Virus record (IMG/VR): IMGVR_UViG_3300032893_001086
Span: 1 to 22,707 of that record
From: a virus
Direction: 5' to 3' (one strand)
DNA length: 22,707 bases
Positions 12,304 through 18,383 of this stretch are shown one piece after another. The notes beneath the pieces were generated by a model, which was not told where the DNA came from, searched no databases, and saw only the letters and a program-made list of their open reading frames with translations. Position numbers and translations under genes: made by a program. Each line of letters begins with the position of its first letter. The stretch's first letter is position 1.

Positions 12304-12332
12304 TTGACCTTTACAATTAACTATGGTATTTT
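12304..12332 (+). promoter_or_regulatory. Rightward promoter A
   Basis: TTGACC (12304-12309), 17-base spacer, TATTTT (12327-12332) on the + strand. The expected start is near 12339, exactly where the sequence shared with the 18.1-kb region begins. The -35 box begins 35 bases upstream of the shared element here and 36 bases at the other copy. Confidence 0.55.
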
Positions 12333-12338
12333 TTGTAG

Positions 12339-12389
12339 TATGGTAGGCTAGACCTTACGCCGGCCAGACACGCTAGTAAGACAGTTTAC
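12339..12389 (+). ncRNA. Conserved structured leader, copy A
   Basis: Bases 12339-12367 match 18137-18165 at 24 of 29 positions. The conserved core TATGGTA-N-GCTAGAC-Y-TTA is followed by GC and GCCAG. Hairpin 1 pairs 12346-12348 (GGC) with 12359-12361 (GCC). In the other copy the outer pair is C-G instead of G-C, a compensatory change. Two further pairs are possible inside, with one bulged pyrimidine. Hairpin 2 pairs GTAA (12376-12379) with TTAC (12386-12389). It lies at the predicted start of the transcript into the 12516 gene block. A put-like antitermination element or other leader control is an inference. Confidence 0.55.
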
Positions 12390-12407
12390 ATACGAATATA
12401 CCTTTAT

Positions 12408-12445
12408 ATATCCAATACCCGCCGTTAAACGGCGCCTTTGGATAT
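12408..12445. promoter_or_regulatory. Long hairpin with CGCCGT core in the divergent control region
   Basis: An inner stem CGCCGT-TAA-ACGGCG (12420-12434) sits within an outer stem ATATCCAA (12408-12415) and TTGGATAT (12438-12445), separated by a small internal loop. It is not followed by a U-tract on either strand, so it is a poor intrinsic terminator. It could be an operator, an RNA structure in the 12516 leader or part of an origin. The sequence around the core (ATACCCGCCGT) has a looser relative at 18.27 kb. Confidence 0.5.
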
Positions 12446-12478
12446 TATATCTTAAGCAAAGTATTGTTCACAATATGC

Positions 12479-12506
12479 TTGCTTTTTGACAATAATAAGG
12501 TATACT
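12479..12506 (+). promoter_or_regulatory. Possible second rightward promoter close to the 12516 start
   Basis: TATACT (12501-12506) with TTGCTT (12479-12484) 16 bases before. The nearby TTGACA (12486-12491) is only 9 bases from this -10 and cannot pair with it. If used, transcription would start about three bases before ATG 12516, again nearly leaderless, mirroring the divergent promoter. Confidence 0.35.
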
Positions 12507-12515
12507 AAATAGGTA

Positions 12516-12749
12516 ATGAAGGAACTGGTAGTACATATTTATAAGTCTGACCTGGTCAAAGCAGTTGGTAAGGCTTATAGGGAAGTACTAAAGTCACTTT
12601 ACCGAGAGGGGTTTATTAACAGCTTTAAGGATGTAATAGAAGTTTACATGGACAAAGACAAAGCTGTTCACTTCCAGAGTGCACTGTCCTTTCACAGTGT
12701 TAAAGATGTTCCAATTGGACCTATTAAACATTACAAGAAAGAGGAATAA
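12516..12749 (+). CDS. Hypothetical protein (77 aa), first gene of the rightward block
   Basis: Soluble protein starting MKELVVHIYKSDLVKAVGKA, with alternating helix and strand elements and a basic C-terminus. No family recognised. There is no convincing SD (only AGG two bases from the ATG). It is downstream of either a 177-base structured leader or a nearly leaderless promoter. It ends directly against the next start (TAA then ATG). Confidence 0.6.
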   Translation: MKELVVHIYKSDLVKAVGKAYREVLKSLYREGFINSFKDVIEVYMDKDKAVHFQSALSFHSVKDVPIGPIKHYKKEE

Positions 12750-13031
12750 ATGAGTCTGTTTAAGAAAAATAAGAAACTAGAAGCCAACAATAATTTGCAA
12801 GCAATGCAGCAAGAGTTGAGTCAGCATATTTATAGACTTGGTGCTCTTAACTATCAAAAGTCTATTGTTAAATATCAGCTCAGCCAAATTGAAAATGAAA
12901 TTGTAGATATGATTAAAAAGGCTGATAAGTTAGATGCAGATTGCAATAAAGTAAGGCTACAAATTCAAGAAGAAATGAAAGCCAAAGTTGCAGAGGGACA
13001 GACAAATGATAAAGCTACTGAAGGCGCTTAA
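12750..13031 (+). CDS. Coiled-coil protein (93 aa)
   Basis: A highly charged helical protein: LQAMQQELSQHIYRLGALN, then ISQ-type heptads such as YQLSQIENEIVDMIKKADKL. A coiled coil covers about residues 12-80, and the tail is polar (EGQTNDKATEGA). GAGG lies upstream of the ATG inside the end of the previous gene. Its role is unknown; small coiled-coil proteins before packaging genes can be structural or regulatory. Confidence 0.65.
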   Translation: MSLFKKNKKLEANNNLQAMQQELSQHIYRLGALNYQKSIVKYQLSQIENEIVDMIKKADKLDADCNKVRLQIQEEMKAKVAEGQTNDKATEGA

Positions 13032-13323
13032 AAGATTTTACCTACCTCGTAGACTTCCAACGGGCATGGGTGAGTTTAATGCGTGGATTTCTGACATTGT
13101 TCTATTGTCTGGACTACCTGATAATGCTTCAACGAGACATCTTGCGGCTACTTTTATTCTTCATACTAATCCCAGTACTAATTATTTGTCTGTTTGGCAT
13201 ATCTCTCGTCAACTATGTAAAGCGGCGGCGTACCAAGTGGCTAGAGAAGTAGCTAAAGATACAGATCCTAAAAAGGTAACCAATGAGCAAACACAATTTA
13301 CAGCAGCTCCAACGGAAGTCTAG
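13006..13323 (+). CDS. Hypothetical phage protein (105 aa)
   Basis: The start at ATG 13006 is preferred over a TTG at 12988; it overlaps the coiled-coil gene by 26 bases. The core GMGEFNAWISDIVLLSGLPD, followed by STRHLAATFILHTNP and SRQLCKAAAYQVAREV, is a pattern I associate with small helical proteins encoded near phage packaging genes. Its function is not known. A hydrophobic frame at 13070-13252 overlaps it and is treated as a shadow. Confidence 0.65.
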   Translation: MIKLLKALKRFYLPRRLPTGMGEFNAWISDIVLLSGLPDNASTRHLAATFILHTNPSTNYLSVWHISRQLCKAAAYQVAREVAKDTDPKKVTNEQTQFTAAPTEV

Positions 13324-13690
13324 TTCGCTCAATGCGCTCACTAAGAAATGGTATCGTAAACTTGAAGAAACGGGCTTTAAAGATATCGAGGACCAAGAAG
13401 GTAGGCTTAAAAGCTGGACAGGCCATGTGCTTCATGATGAATTTGCAGAGCCCCTTCCTGAAAACCATAAGAAAGAATCATCAAAGATACATAAAACGTC
13501 TCAACAAGAGTATTACAGATTGGTTGGCCAATGTCTCTTTGATAAGACCTTTCCTTCTAAGGATTATAGGAAAACGTGGCAACTCCACGCGGAAGGTCTC
13601 TCATATAAAGAAATAGGTAGACTGATGGGCCTTTCAAAGCCTGGTGTACAACATCGTATTCGCAAGATGAGAACAATGTTCAAAATATGA
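13283..13690 (+). CDS. Helix-turn-helix protein (sigma region 4-like)
   Basis: A 135-residue protein with a C-terminal helix-turn-helix at about 98-130: KTWQLHAEGLSYKEIGRLMG continuing to LSKPGVQHRIRKMRTMF. This is close in style to sigma70 region 4 and to small phage regulators. The N-terminal 70 residues are polar and basic. AAGG lies 6 bases before ATG 13283. It could activate late genes or bind DNA ends at packaging. It overlaps the previous gene by 41 bases and the next by 4 (ATGA). Confidence 0.75.
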   Translation: MSKHNLQQLQRKSSSLNALTKKWYRKLEETGFKDIEDQEGRLKSWTGHVLHDEFAEPLPENHKKESSKIHKTSQQEYYRLVGQCLFDKTFPSKDYRKTWQLHAEGLSYKEIGRLMGLSKPGVQHRIRKMRTMFKI

Positions 13691-14007
13691 GAATCATCTT
13701 TAGACATAATGTACCCTCCGATGATAACTTCATCTTTGCAACTTATTTACGTAACCGATGGTTTGATAAGTCTAATAACACTACACTTAAACGAGCTACT
13801 TGGTCCAGCTTGCAGCATAAGAGGCTTGAGAGGTTCCTAAATGAACAAAAGATTGTTGTGGCTTGCCTTGATGAGGATAACGATACCATATGTGGTTATG
13901 CTTTCAACGATGATAATTCTCCATATGTGTACATCAAGCTAGGCTTCCGATCTGATGGGTTTGATCTAAAAAATAAACTATTGAAACAATTAAGTAATAA
14001 GGAGTAA
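13687..14007 (+). CDS. GNAT-like protein (106 aa)
   Basis: The layout IFATYLRNRWFDKSN, HKRLERFLNEQKIVVACLDE, TICGYAF and YVYIKLGFRSDGFDLKNKLL is that of a phage protein group related to GNAT acetyltransferases. The acetyl-CoA loop, normally R-x2-G-x-G/A, is reduced to RSDGFD, so catalysis is doubtful. The protein is shorter than typical GNATs. It is commonly placed near packaging genes in related phages, as here. The start is coupled to the upstream stop as ATGA. Confidence 0.6.
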   Translation: MRIIFRHNVPSDDNFIFATYLRNRWFDKSNNTTLKRATWSSLQHKRLERFLNEQKIVVACLDEDNDTICGYAFNDDNSPYVYIKLGFRSDGFDLKNKLLKQLSNKE

Positions 14008-14011
14008 ATAC

Positions 14012-14266
14012 ATGGCTATTTATAGGAAAATTAAGCACTTACAGGTTACAGATACCTTTCATGTGCCCGGTTATAAAACAATCGACAGCCGCACCTTAAA
14101 TACTACCAACTATCCTGGTATTGAAATGGTTCTATGTGACTACGGTGTTAATTGCACACTATCCACGGGAGTAGAGTTCCTAATCCCCTTTAACCGCATT
14201 GAAGCGGCTGTATATGTCTCAGCGGCCCGCAAGCCAGAGGATAAGATCGATGCTAAAGCGGCTTAA
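14012..14266 (+). CDS. Hypothetical phage protein (84 aa)
   Basis: A small, mostly beta protein: MAIYRKIKHLQVTDTFHVPG, then YPGIEMVLCDYGVNCTLSTG and VEFLIPFNRIEAAVY. Similar short proteins are frequent in phages, but I know of no function. A strong SD (AAGGAG) lies 7 bases before the ATG. Its last 17 bases overlap the next gene. Confidence 0.65.
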   Translation: MAIYRKIKHLQVTDTFHVPGYKTIDSRTLNTTNYPGIEMVLCDYGVNCTLSTGVEFLIPFNRIEAAVYVSAARKPEDKIDAKAA

Positions 14267-14756
14267 AGCTTGGGCCAAGAATCTATATGCCAAGGTGAGG
14301 CCCGCTAAGTCTGAATGGGCTCCATTTAAGGGCCAAGGTGCTTTTGGTATACCATTAAAAAGGCAGATCCTGAAGCGCACTCACTTCGCTCCAGGAGATC
14401 AATATAAAGTCGGTGAAGGCCGGGCTACTGTGCATGCTGACGAAGCGTCTATGCTAAAAGCGTTAGCTTTGACTGAGTACACCCGAATGAGGAAAGAAGA
14501 AAAGCTTACTAATAGAGCCATTGAGCTCATGCTTATGACCCCTGAAGAGTTACAACAGATTAAAGTTAACGAATACTTAGAAAAACGCATCCAACAACGT
14601 TCTTACTTATCAAAACTGATAGCTAAACTATTTCCCACTAATCCTGAAGAGCTTCAAAAGATTCCTTTACCAGCTCCGCAGGTTGAAGAAGCTAAAGAAA
14701 CAACAAAGGTTGAAGCTAAGGCCAAGGTTGAGGATGAGGAGCTTGTTAAAGTATGA
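14250..14756 (+). CDS. Hypothetical basic/helical protein (168 aa)
   Basis: The start at ATG 14250 has AGAGG upstream and begins MLKRLKAWAKNLYAKVRPAK. An earlier in-frame start at 14199 lies inside the previous gene and is less likely. The N-terminus is basic. The middle has two related 'PEELQ' helices (MTPEELQQIKV and TNPEELQKIPL). The C-terminus is a low-complexity Lys/Glu/Ala tail. No enzyme motif; possibly a virion or scaffold-associated protein. Confidence 0.6.
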   Translation: MLKRLKAWAKNLYAKVRPAKSEWAPFKGQGAFGIPLKRQILKRTHFAPGDQYKVGEGRATVHADEASMLKALALTEYTRMRKEEKLTNRAIELMLMTPEELQQIKVNEYLEKRIQQRSYLSKLIAKLFPTNPEELQKIPLPAPQVEEAKETTKVEAKAKVEDEELVKV

Positions 14757-14953
14757 AAAAACAGCAACATAAGTTCGACACTGTCAATATACCTTATAAT
14801 GGCATGATCATCCGTCAATGCACTCGAGTCGACAATGGTGTAACCCATTATGAGGTGGGTGAGCTAGCTTTATCCACTCTTAAAAAAGCTAGATTTGTTG
14901 TTGATGAAATCAAGGTTCTTATAGCAAAGGATAAAGAAAATGGAAACGTTTAA
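14753..14953 (+). CDS. Hypothetical protein (66 aa)
   Basis: The ATG overlaps the previous stop as ATGA. The product (MKKQQHKFDTVNIPYNGMII...) is a small alpha/beta protein with a three-strand N-terminal half and a C-terminal helix (STLKKARFVVDEIKVLIAKD). No family recognised. It overlaps the following gene by 14 bases. Confidence 0.55.
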   Translation: MKKQQHKFDTVNIPYNGMIIRQCTRVDNGVTHYEVGELALSTLKKARFVVDEIKVLIAKDKENGNV

Positions 14954-15146
14954 TAAATTAGTGGAGCTCACCAAAACAATCGGCATCATGCTCACTGTCC
15001 GTTATGTAACGGAACGTAACACATGGGCTTTACTACTTCATATCGACAAGACCACCGCCATTGGCTCCGAAGGCGATACATTTGAAGAAGTCTGTGAAGA
15101 CGCTCTTAAGCAATATAACTCAAAGACCAAGAGCTCTCTCAAGTAA
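14940..15146 (+). CDS. Hypothetical protein (68 aa), HicB-like fold possible
   Basis: The order helix, WALLLHID strand, AIGSEGDTFEEVCEDALKQY is reminiscent of the partial RNase H-like fold of HicB-type proteins. There is no DNA-binding domain and no HicA partner, so a toxin-antitoxin role is not supported. It is the last gene of the rightward block. Its 3' end overlaps the convergent small gene at 15120-15272 by 27 bases. Confidence 0.5.
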   Translation: METFNKLVELTKTIGIMLTVRYVTERNTWALLLHIDKTTAIGSEGDTFEEVCEDALKQYNSKTKSSLK

Positions 15147-15272
15147 GTCTAGCAAAGTATCAATAGTCATAATCAGCATTAGTTCTTTCTTAGTTGGATC
15201 GGTGAACTCAAGCTTCTTAAGCTCCTCCCAATGTTTTACAGTTTGTAAGTAAACACGGTATATAGGCTTCAT
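15120..15272 (-). CDS. Small hypothetical protein (50 aa)
   Basis: A 50-codon gene with an excellent SD (AGGAGG, 4 bases before ATG 15272). The product starts MKPIYRVYLQTVKHWEELKK and ends in an amphipathic helix (MTIDTLLDLLERALGL). It fills what would otherwise be a 138-base gap and is the last gene of the short leftward group. No function known. Confidence 0.55.
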   Translation of the reverse strand: MKPIYRVYLQTVKHWEELKKLEFTDPTKKELMLIMTIDTLLDLLERALGL

Positions 15273-15284
15273 TTGGCCTCCTAG

Positions 15285-15587
15285 TTAAAAAGAAAAAGCA
15301 TGCATTACAGCTATTGTACTACCTGCACCAAGCATATGTGACGCAAAGGCTTTATTTTGCTTAGTTGCCGTTGGGTATTCACTGTCGTCATAATAAGCAC
15401 AAGACATTCCCACCATAACATCTATAACCAAAGCAAACACATGTGATTCAATTTCAGTAGCTTTAAAGCCTTTCCTCATGATGGTGTAGCTGGCTGTGTG
15501 GGTGACGACGCCTAAGGTAAACATGCCTAGGTCGTTTGCTTGAACACTATTAGTTAGGGCTAATAGGGCTATAGTTAAGGTCTTCAT
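15285..15587 (-). CDS. Exported/membrane protein (100 aa)
   Basis: A clear signal peptide (MKTLTIALLALTNSVQA, cleavage likely before Asn) is followed by two further moderately hydrophobic segments (about 48-63 and 84-98). Single Cys and several His residues are present. The topology suggests a periplasmic or membrane-embedded phage accessory protein; superinfection exclusion would be one known type of role but is speculation. The start is one base after the previous stop. Confidence 0.6.
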   Translation of the reverse strand: MKTLTIALLALTNSVQANDLGMFTLGVVTHTASYTIMRKGFKATEIESHVFALVIDVMVGMSCAYYDDSEYPTATKQNKAFASHMLGAGSTIAVMHAFSF

Positions 15588-15588
15588 G

Positions 15589-15879
15589 TTACTTTCCCTC
15601 AGCTTTGTTGATCACGGATTTAATTAGCTTATAATCGTCATCTTGTTGGCTTGTAAATCCCTGCTCAACTGAAAGTTCTTCCAGTAAAAGTTGTGCAATT
15701 TTAAGGGCTTCGAGCATTTCAGGTGCAGCGACTATAAGGTTTGCATTTGCTTCTGAGTTTGGATCCATTATATTTATATCTGCAATTGTTGGATTGCTTT
15801 CATCTTTATGATCTTCACAATAGACCCATAAAGAGCCATTGCGTTGAATTGTGTGCCAAGGTCCTAGTGTATGCTTCAT
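15589..15879 (-). CDS. Conserved phage protein with ANANLIVAAPEMLEAL motif (96 aa)
   Basis: The first part, MKHTLGPWHTIQRNGSLWVY, and the segment EANANLIVAAPEMLEALK match a widespread phage and prophage protein family ('TPGPW...NA.LIAAAPELLEAL'). Its function is not established. A strong SD (GGAGG, 4 bases before the ATG) is present. The start overlaps the preceding tiny gene as ATGA. Confidence 0.7.
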   Translation of the reverse strand: MKHTLGPWHTIQRNGSLWVYCEDHKDESNPTIADINIMDPNSEANANLIVAAPEMLEALKIAQLLLEELSVEQGFTSQQDDDYKLIKSVINKAEGK

Positions 15880-16007
15880 TTTGCCTCCAATAAATCAATA
15901 CAAGCCATAAGATGCTCTAATGAACCTGTTAAATGTACATTGCTTAGTAAGACGAACCAGATGTTGTTGTTGCAATAGATTAGTTCATGTCGTTTATATT
16001 CGATCAT
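15876..16007 (-). CDS. Small hypothetical protein (43 aa)
   Basis: A 43-codon gene from ATG 16007 with AGGAG 7 bases upstream. The product MIEYKRHELIYCNNNIWFVL continues into a short helix (SLEHLMACIDLLEAK). It is coupled to the next gene by ATGA and is the first gene after the control region. Function unknown. Confidence 0.55.
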   Translation of the reverse strand: MIEYKRHELIYCNNNIWFVLLSNVHLTGSLEHLMACIDLLEAK

Positions 16008-16026
16008 CTGTTATCTCCTATGGTTT

Positions 16027-16032
16027 AGTATA
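16027..16032 (-). promoter_or_regulatory. Leftward -10 box before the 16007 gene
   Basis: TATACT on the - strand, about 20 bases upstream of the ATG at 16007 and 9 bases before its SD region. The -35 region (TTCAAT or TCAATT) is poor, so an activator may be needed. Confidence 0.4.
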
Positions 16033-16061
16033 AATGCATTATGGATGCCAATTGAAGTTAA

Positions 16062-16131
16062 GCTCAATTTAGCCACTTAACAGTTTATAAACTGTAAACT
16101 TAGTTTTTAGCATTTATGGCTAATTTGTAGC
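16062..16131. promoter_or_regulatory. Palindromic operator-like region
   Basis: The perfect 16-bp palindrome ACAGTTTATAAACTGT at 16080-16095 lies inside a second inverted repeat, TTAGCCA (about 16069-16075) and TGGCTAA (about 16116-16122). TAGCTAA-like sequences follow. It sits between the leftward 16007 genes and the rightward terminase genes. This suits a dimeric regulator controlling one or both directions. The rest of the 234-base gap is AT-rich to about 16180, then C/A-rich without G-rich SD. Confidence 0.6.
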
Positions 16132-16241
16132 TAAAGTAACTATTTATACACTGAAAACAGCTTAAACAGATTCTTTTTAAAACCTATACGAGCCACCAAA
16201 AACGAACCGGCCACGCAGGCCACACCAACCAAATCAACCAT

Positions 16242-16502
16242 ATGCCAGTCTCAAAGATAGACAAACTATATAAAAAGTCTCTTAGAATCATAGAACGGGA
16301 TATACAACACATCCAAAACCTCACCATAGGCGCTAAATTGGACCCAGACAGCGCTATGGACCTAGCCCGCTACGTAAAGCTTCTAGCAGACATGAAGAAG
16401 GCTCAGGAAGCAGCCGATAAGAAAAGAGCCGATACGGCCAAGGCAGCCACGAAAGACTTAACAGATGAACAAATCGAAGCAGCCCTCAAAGCCAAAGGTT
16501 AA
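16242..16502 (+). CDS. Small terminase-like protein (86 aa)
   Basis: A helical protein directly before and overlapping the large terminase. It starts MPVSKIDKLYKKSLRIIERD and has the segment LDPDSAMDLARYVKLLADMK, a helix pair seen in small terminase-associated proteins. The C-terminus is Lys/Ala-rich with DEQIEAALKAKG. It is shorter than most TerS proteins, and I see no helix-turn-helix, so the assignment rests largely on position. No SD: the leader before ATG is C/A-rich. Confidence 0.45.
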   Translation: MPVSKIDKLYKKSLRIIERDIQHIQNLTIGAKLDPDSAMDLARYVKLLADMKKAQEAADKKRADTAKAATKDLTDEQIEAALKAKG

Positions 16503-18042
16503 ACTTACACGGTCTGAAGCCTTAAGAGAGCTAGCCCGCCGCCGTGGCTTAATAGATGAGCCAGGAACATTCAGGCTAGAGAACTATTTATTCGACAAGC
16601 AGCTGGCGTTTGTAAGAGATCCTAGTGACTTTAAAGCAGCGGTGACAACGCGTCGATCGGGTAAGACTGAAGGTTGTGCAGCTGACCTAAATGACGCGGC
16701 CTCACGGTCTGAAGACTATGGTGTATTCCTCTACATCACTATCAACCGTAAGATGGCTAAACGTAACATCTGGCCTAAGCTTAAGATGATTAATAGGATG
16801 TTTGCCTTGGGCGGTGTGCCGAATGAGTCGGACCTAACTATTACATATCCTAAGGGAGGCATCATAATGTGCCTCGGCGCTGAGGATAGAGGGGCCATAG
16901 AGAACCTTCGAGGTCTGGCTATTAAGAAGGCTTATCTAGATGAGGTGCAGTCGTTTCCTGAGTATATTAGAGAGCTAGTGGACTTAGTGATCGGTCCGGC
17001 CCTTATGGACTATCAAGGCCAGCTCATCCTCATCGGCACGCCCGGTGCTGTGCCAGCTGGTTACTTCTATGACCTCACCAACCCGTCCAGCCCTAACTAC
17101 ATAGGCCAAGGATGCTCTAAGCATAGCTGGTCCTTCTTTGATAATCCTAAGATGCCCTATCTCAAGCTAGGTAAGACACACCAGGATGCTCTGGACCGTG
17201 AACTTAAACGTCGAGGGGTGACTGTAGCCGATCCTAGTATACAGCGGGAGTGGTTTGGTCGGTGGGTGACGGATGAGAATAGCCTTGTCTACCATTGGGG
17301 CCAGCACAACCACTACGACCAGTTACCACAAGGTAACTACCATTATCTTATCGGCCTGGACCTAGGGTTTGGAGATGCTGATGCTATAGCTTTACTTGCC
17401 TATAGTGATACATCGCTTAAGACCTACTTGGTTGAGGAGAAGATAACACGCGGTCAGGACATATCGGCTTTGGTTAAGCAGATTGAGGGTATGCTGGCCA
17501 AATACGATGTAGACAAGATTGTAGTGGATACAGGTGGTTTAGGTAAGAAGATAACAGAGGAAATAGCCAAGCGGTTCTCTGTACCTATGGTTGCGGCTGA
17601 GAAGACCCGTAAGATGGAATACATTGAACTTATGAACGATGCTATGCGCACAGGCAAGCTCATGATCAAGGCAACCAGTCAATTTGCTATGGATAGTGTG
17701 AAGGTTGAGTGGGATCATGACAAGTCTACGCCTGACCGTAAAGTCATATCCAATCGATTTCACTCAGACATATGTGACGCCGTGCTCTATGCATGGAGAG
17801 AGTCTTATTCCTACACTTATAAGGTCGAGAAGGCTGCACCAGAGTTTGGGACCAAAGAGTGGTCAGATGAGCAGTCGGAGATGATGTTTCAGGCCGAGCT
17901 TGAACGGCTTGAGGAAGCTAAGACGGTCGAGAATGAGCTTAAGGAGCGGTACACAGTTGAGCCTGATCTGAACGGTGTACAGAGACTGGATCGACCCAAG
18001 CTTAGGTACCAGGACCGGTTCGATAAAAGACGTAAGATATAG
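16465..18042 (+). CDS. terL: Terminase large subunit
   Basis: A 525-residue DNA packaging motor. The ATPase domain has Walker A TTRRSGKT (61-68), Walker B with KKAYLDEV (D159, E160) and the coupling segment LILIGTPG (187-194). The RNase H-like nuclease domain has GLDLGFGD (D299), KIVVDTGG (D355) and HSDICDAVLYAW (D435/D438). All catalytic residues are present. It cuts concatemers and drives DNA into the prohead through the portal encoded downstream. It overlaps the preceding small gene by 38 bases and has no obvious SD. Confidence 0.92.
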   Translation: MNKSKQPSKPKVKLTRSEALRELARRRGLIDEPGTFRLENYLFDKQLAFVRDPSDFKAAVTTRRSGKTEGCAADLNDAASRSEDYGVFLYITINRKMAKRNIWPKLKMINRMFALGGVPNESDLTITYPKGGIIMCLGAEDRGAIENLRGLAIKKAYLDEVQSFPEYIRELVDLVIGPALMDYQGQLILIGTPGAVPAGYFYDLTNPSSPNYIGQGCSKHSWSFFDNPKMPYLKLGKTHQDALDRELKRRGVTVADPSIQREWFGRWVTDENSLVYHWGQHNHYDQLPQGNYHYLIGLDLGFGDADAIALLAYSDTSLKTYLVEEKITRGQDISALVKQIEGMLAKYDVDKIVVDTGGLGKKITEEIAKRFSVPMVAAEKTRKMEYIELMNDAMRTGKLMIKATSQFAMDSVKVEWDHDKSTPDRKVISNRFHSDICDAVLYAWRESYSYTYKVEKAAPEFGTKEWSDEQSEMMFQAELERLEEAKTVENELKERYTVEPDLNGVQRLDRPKLRYQDRFDKRRKI

Positions 18043-18043
18043 C

Positions 18044-18070
18044 TTGTCAAGTTTTATTTCCCTGTATAAT
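18044..18070 (+). promoter_or_regulatory. Rightward promoter upstream of leader B
   Basis: TTGTCA (18044-18049), 15-base spacer, perfect TATAAT (18065-18070). The spacing is short for sigma70, but both boxes are good. It begins immediately after the terminase stop. Confidence 0.5.
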
Positions 18071-18100
18071 CATAGTCTTATAAAATAAATAAAATAGTTG

Positions 18101-18130
18101 TTGCAATTGCCTATAATCATGGTATATAGT
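18101..18130 (+). promoter_or_regulatory. Rightward promoter B next to the conserved leader
   Basis: TTGCAA (18101-18106) with TATATA (18123-18128, 16-base spacer) or TATAGT (18125-18130, 18-base spacer). The start would fall near 18137, at the first base of the element shared with 12339. The matching distance at both copies is the main support. Confidence 0.5.
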
Positions 18131-18136
18131 TGGTGA

Positions 18137-18191
18137 TATGGTACGCTAGACTTTATGCGAGCCAGTATGTAAGGCAGTAATGGCCGTTACA
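18137..18191 (+). ncRNA. Conserved structured leader, copy B
   Basis: Second copy of the leader element (24 of 29 matches to 12339-12367). Hairpin 1 pairs CGC (18144-18146) with GCG (18157-18159); relative to copy A the outer pair is swapped. Hairpin 2 is stronger than in copy A: TGTAA-GGC (18168-18175) pairs with GCC-(G)-TTACA (18183-18191). Transcripts from here run 190-250 bases before the first gene at 18384. Confidence 0.55.
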
Positions 18192-18202
18192 GGATAGTAA
18201 GA

Positions 18203-18230
18203 GTTATACCTACCCACAGGGTAAGGTAAC
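18203..18230 (+). promoter_or_regulatory. Strong hairpin in the 18384 leader
   Basis: CCTACCC-ACA-GGGTA-a-GG forms the core, and GTTA (18203-18206) pairs with TAAC (18227-18230) outside it. This gives about eleven pairs with small bulges. No U-tract follows, so it is not a standard terminator. It lies directly behind leader copy B. The rest of the gap to 18371 shows only an AGGAG/CTCCT weak hairpin near 18316-18340. Confidence 0.5.
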
Positions 18231-18371
18231 CAATCATAGGCCGTTCTCCCCATATACCCCGCCGTGTAACAGTACCACAAGGCTGATACCTTCTCCCAAA
18301 TATGAACCCATAATGAGGAGAAGTTTTAATACCTCCTATTTTCGATTTAAAGGACCCTAGAAGCCTTTCCC

Positions 18372-18383
18372 AGGATTAATCCT
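18372..18383 (+). promoter_or_regulatory. Palindrome abutting the 18384 start codon
   Basis: The perfect palindrome AGGATTAATCCT ends one base before the ATG. AGGA is the only SD-like sequence, and it can pair with TCCT next to the start codon. That could hide the ribosome site or bind a protein. Confidence 0.45.

Noticed and set aside
12486-12506. TTGACA and TATACT as a rightward promoter pair
   Set aside because: Only 9 bases separate them, too few for sigma70. TATACT needs another -35 (TTGCTT at 12479 is weak).
13070-13252. Hydrophobic 60-residue frame inside the gene at 13006-13323
   Set aside because: It lies in the +1 frame and lacks an SD and coupling. A hydrophobic +1 shadow is the simplest reading, although the primase shows a similar case.
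14199-14249. Longer start for the 14250-14756 gene
   Set aside because: It lies wholly inside the preceding gene without SD; ATG 14250 has AGAGG upstream and begins a plausible basic N-terminus.
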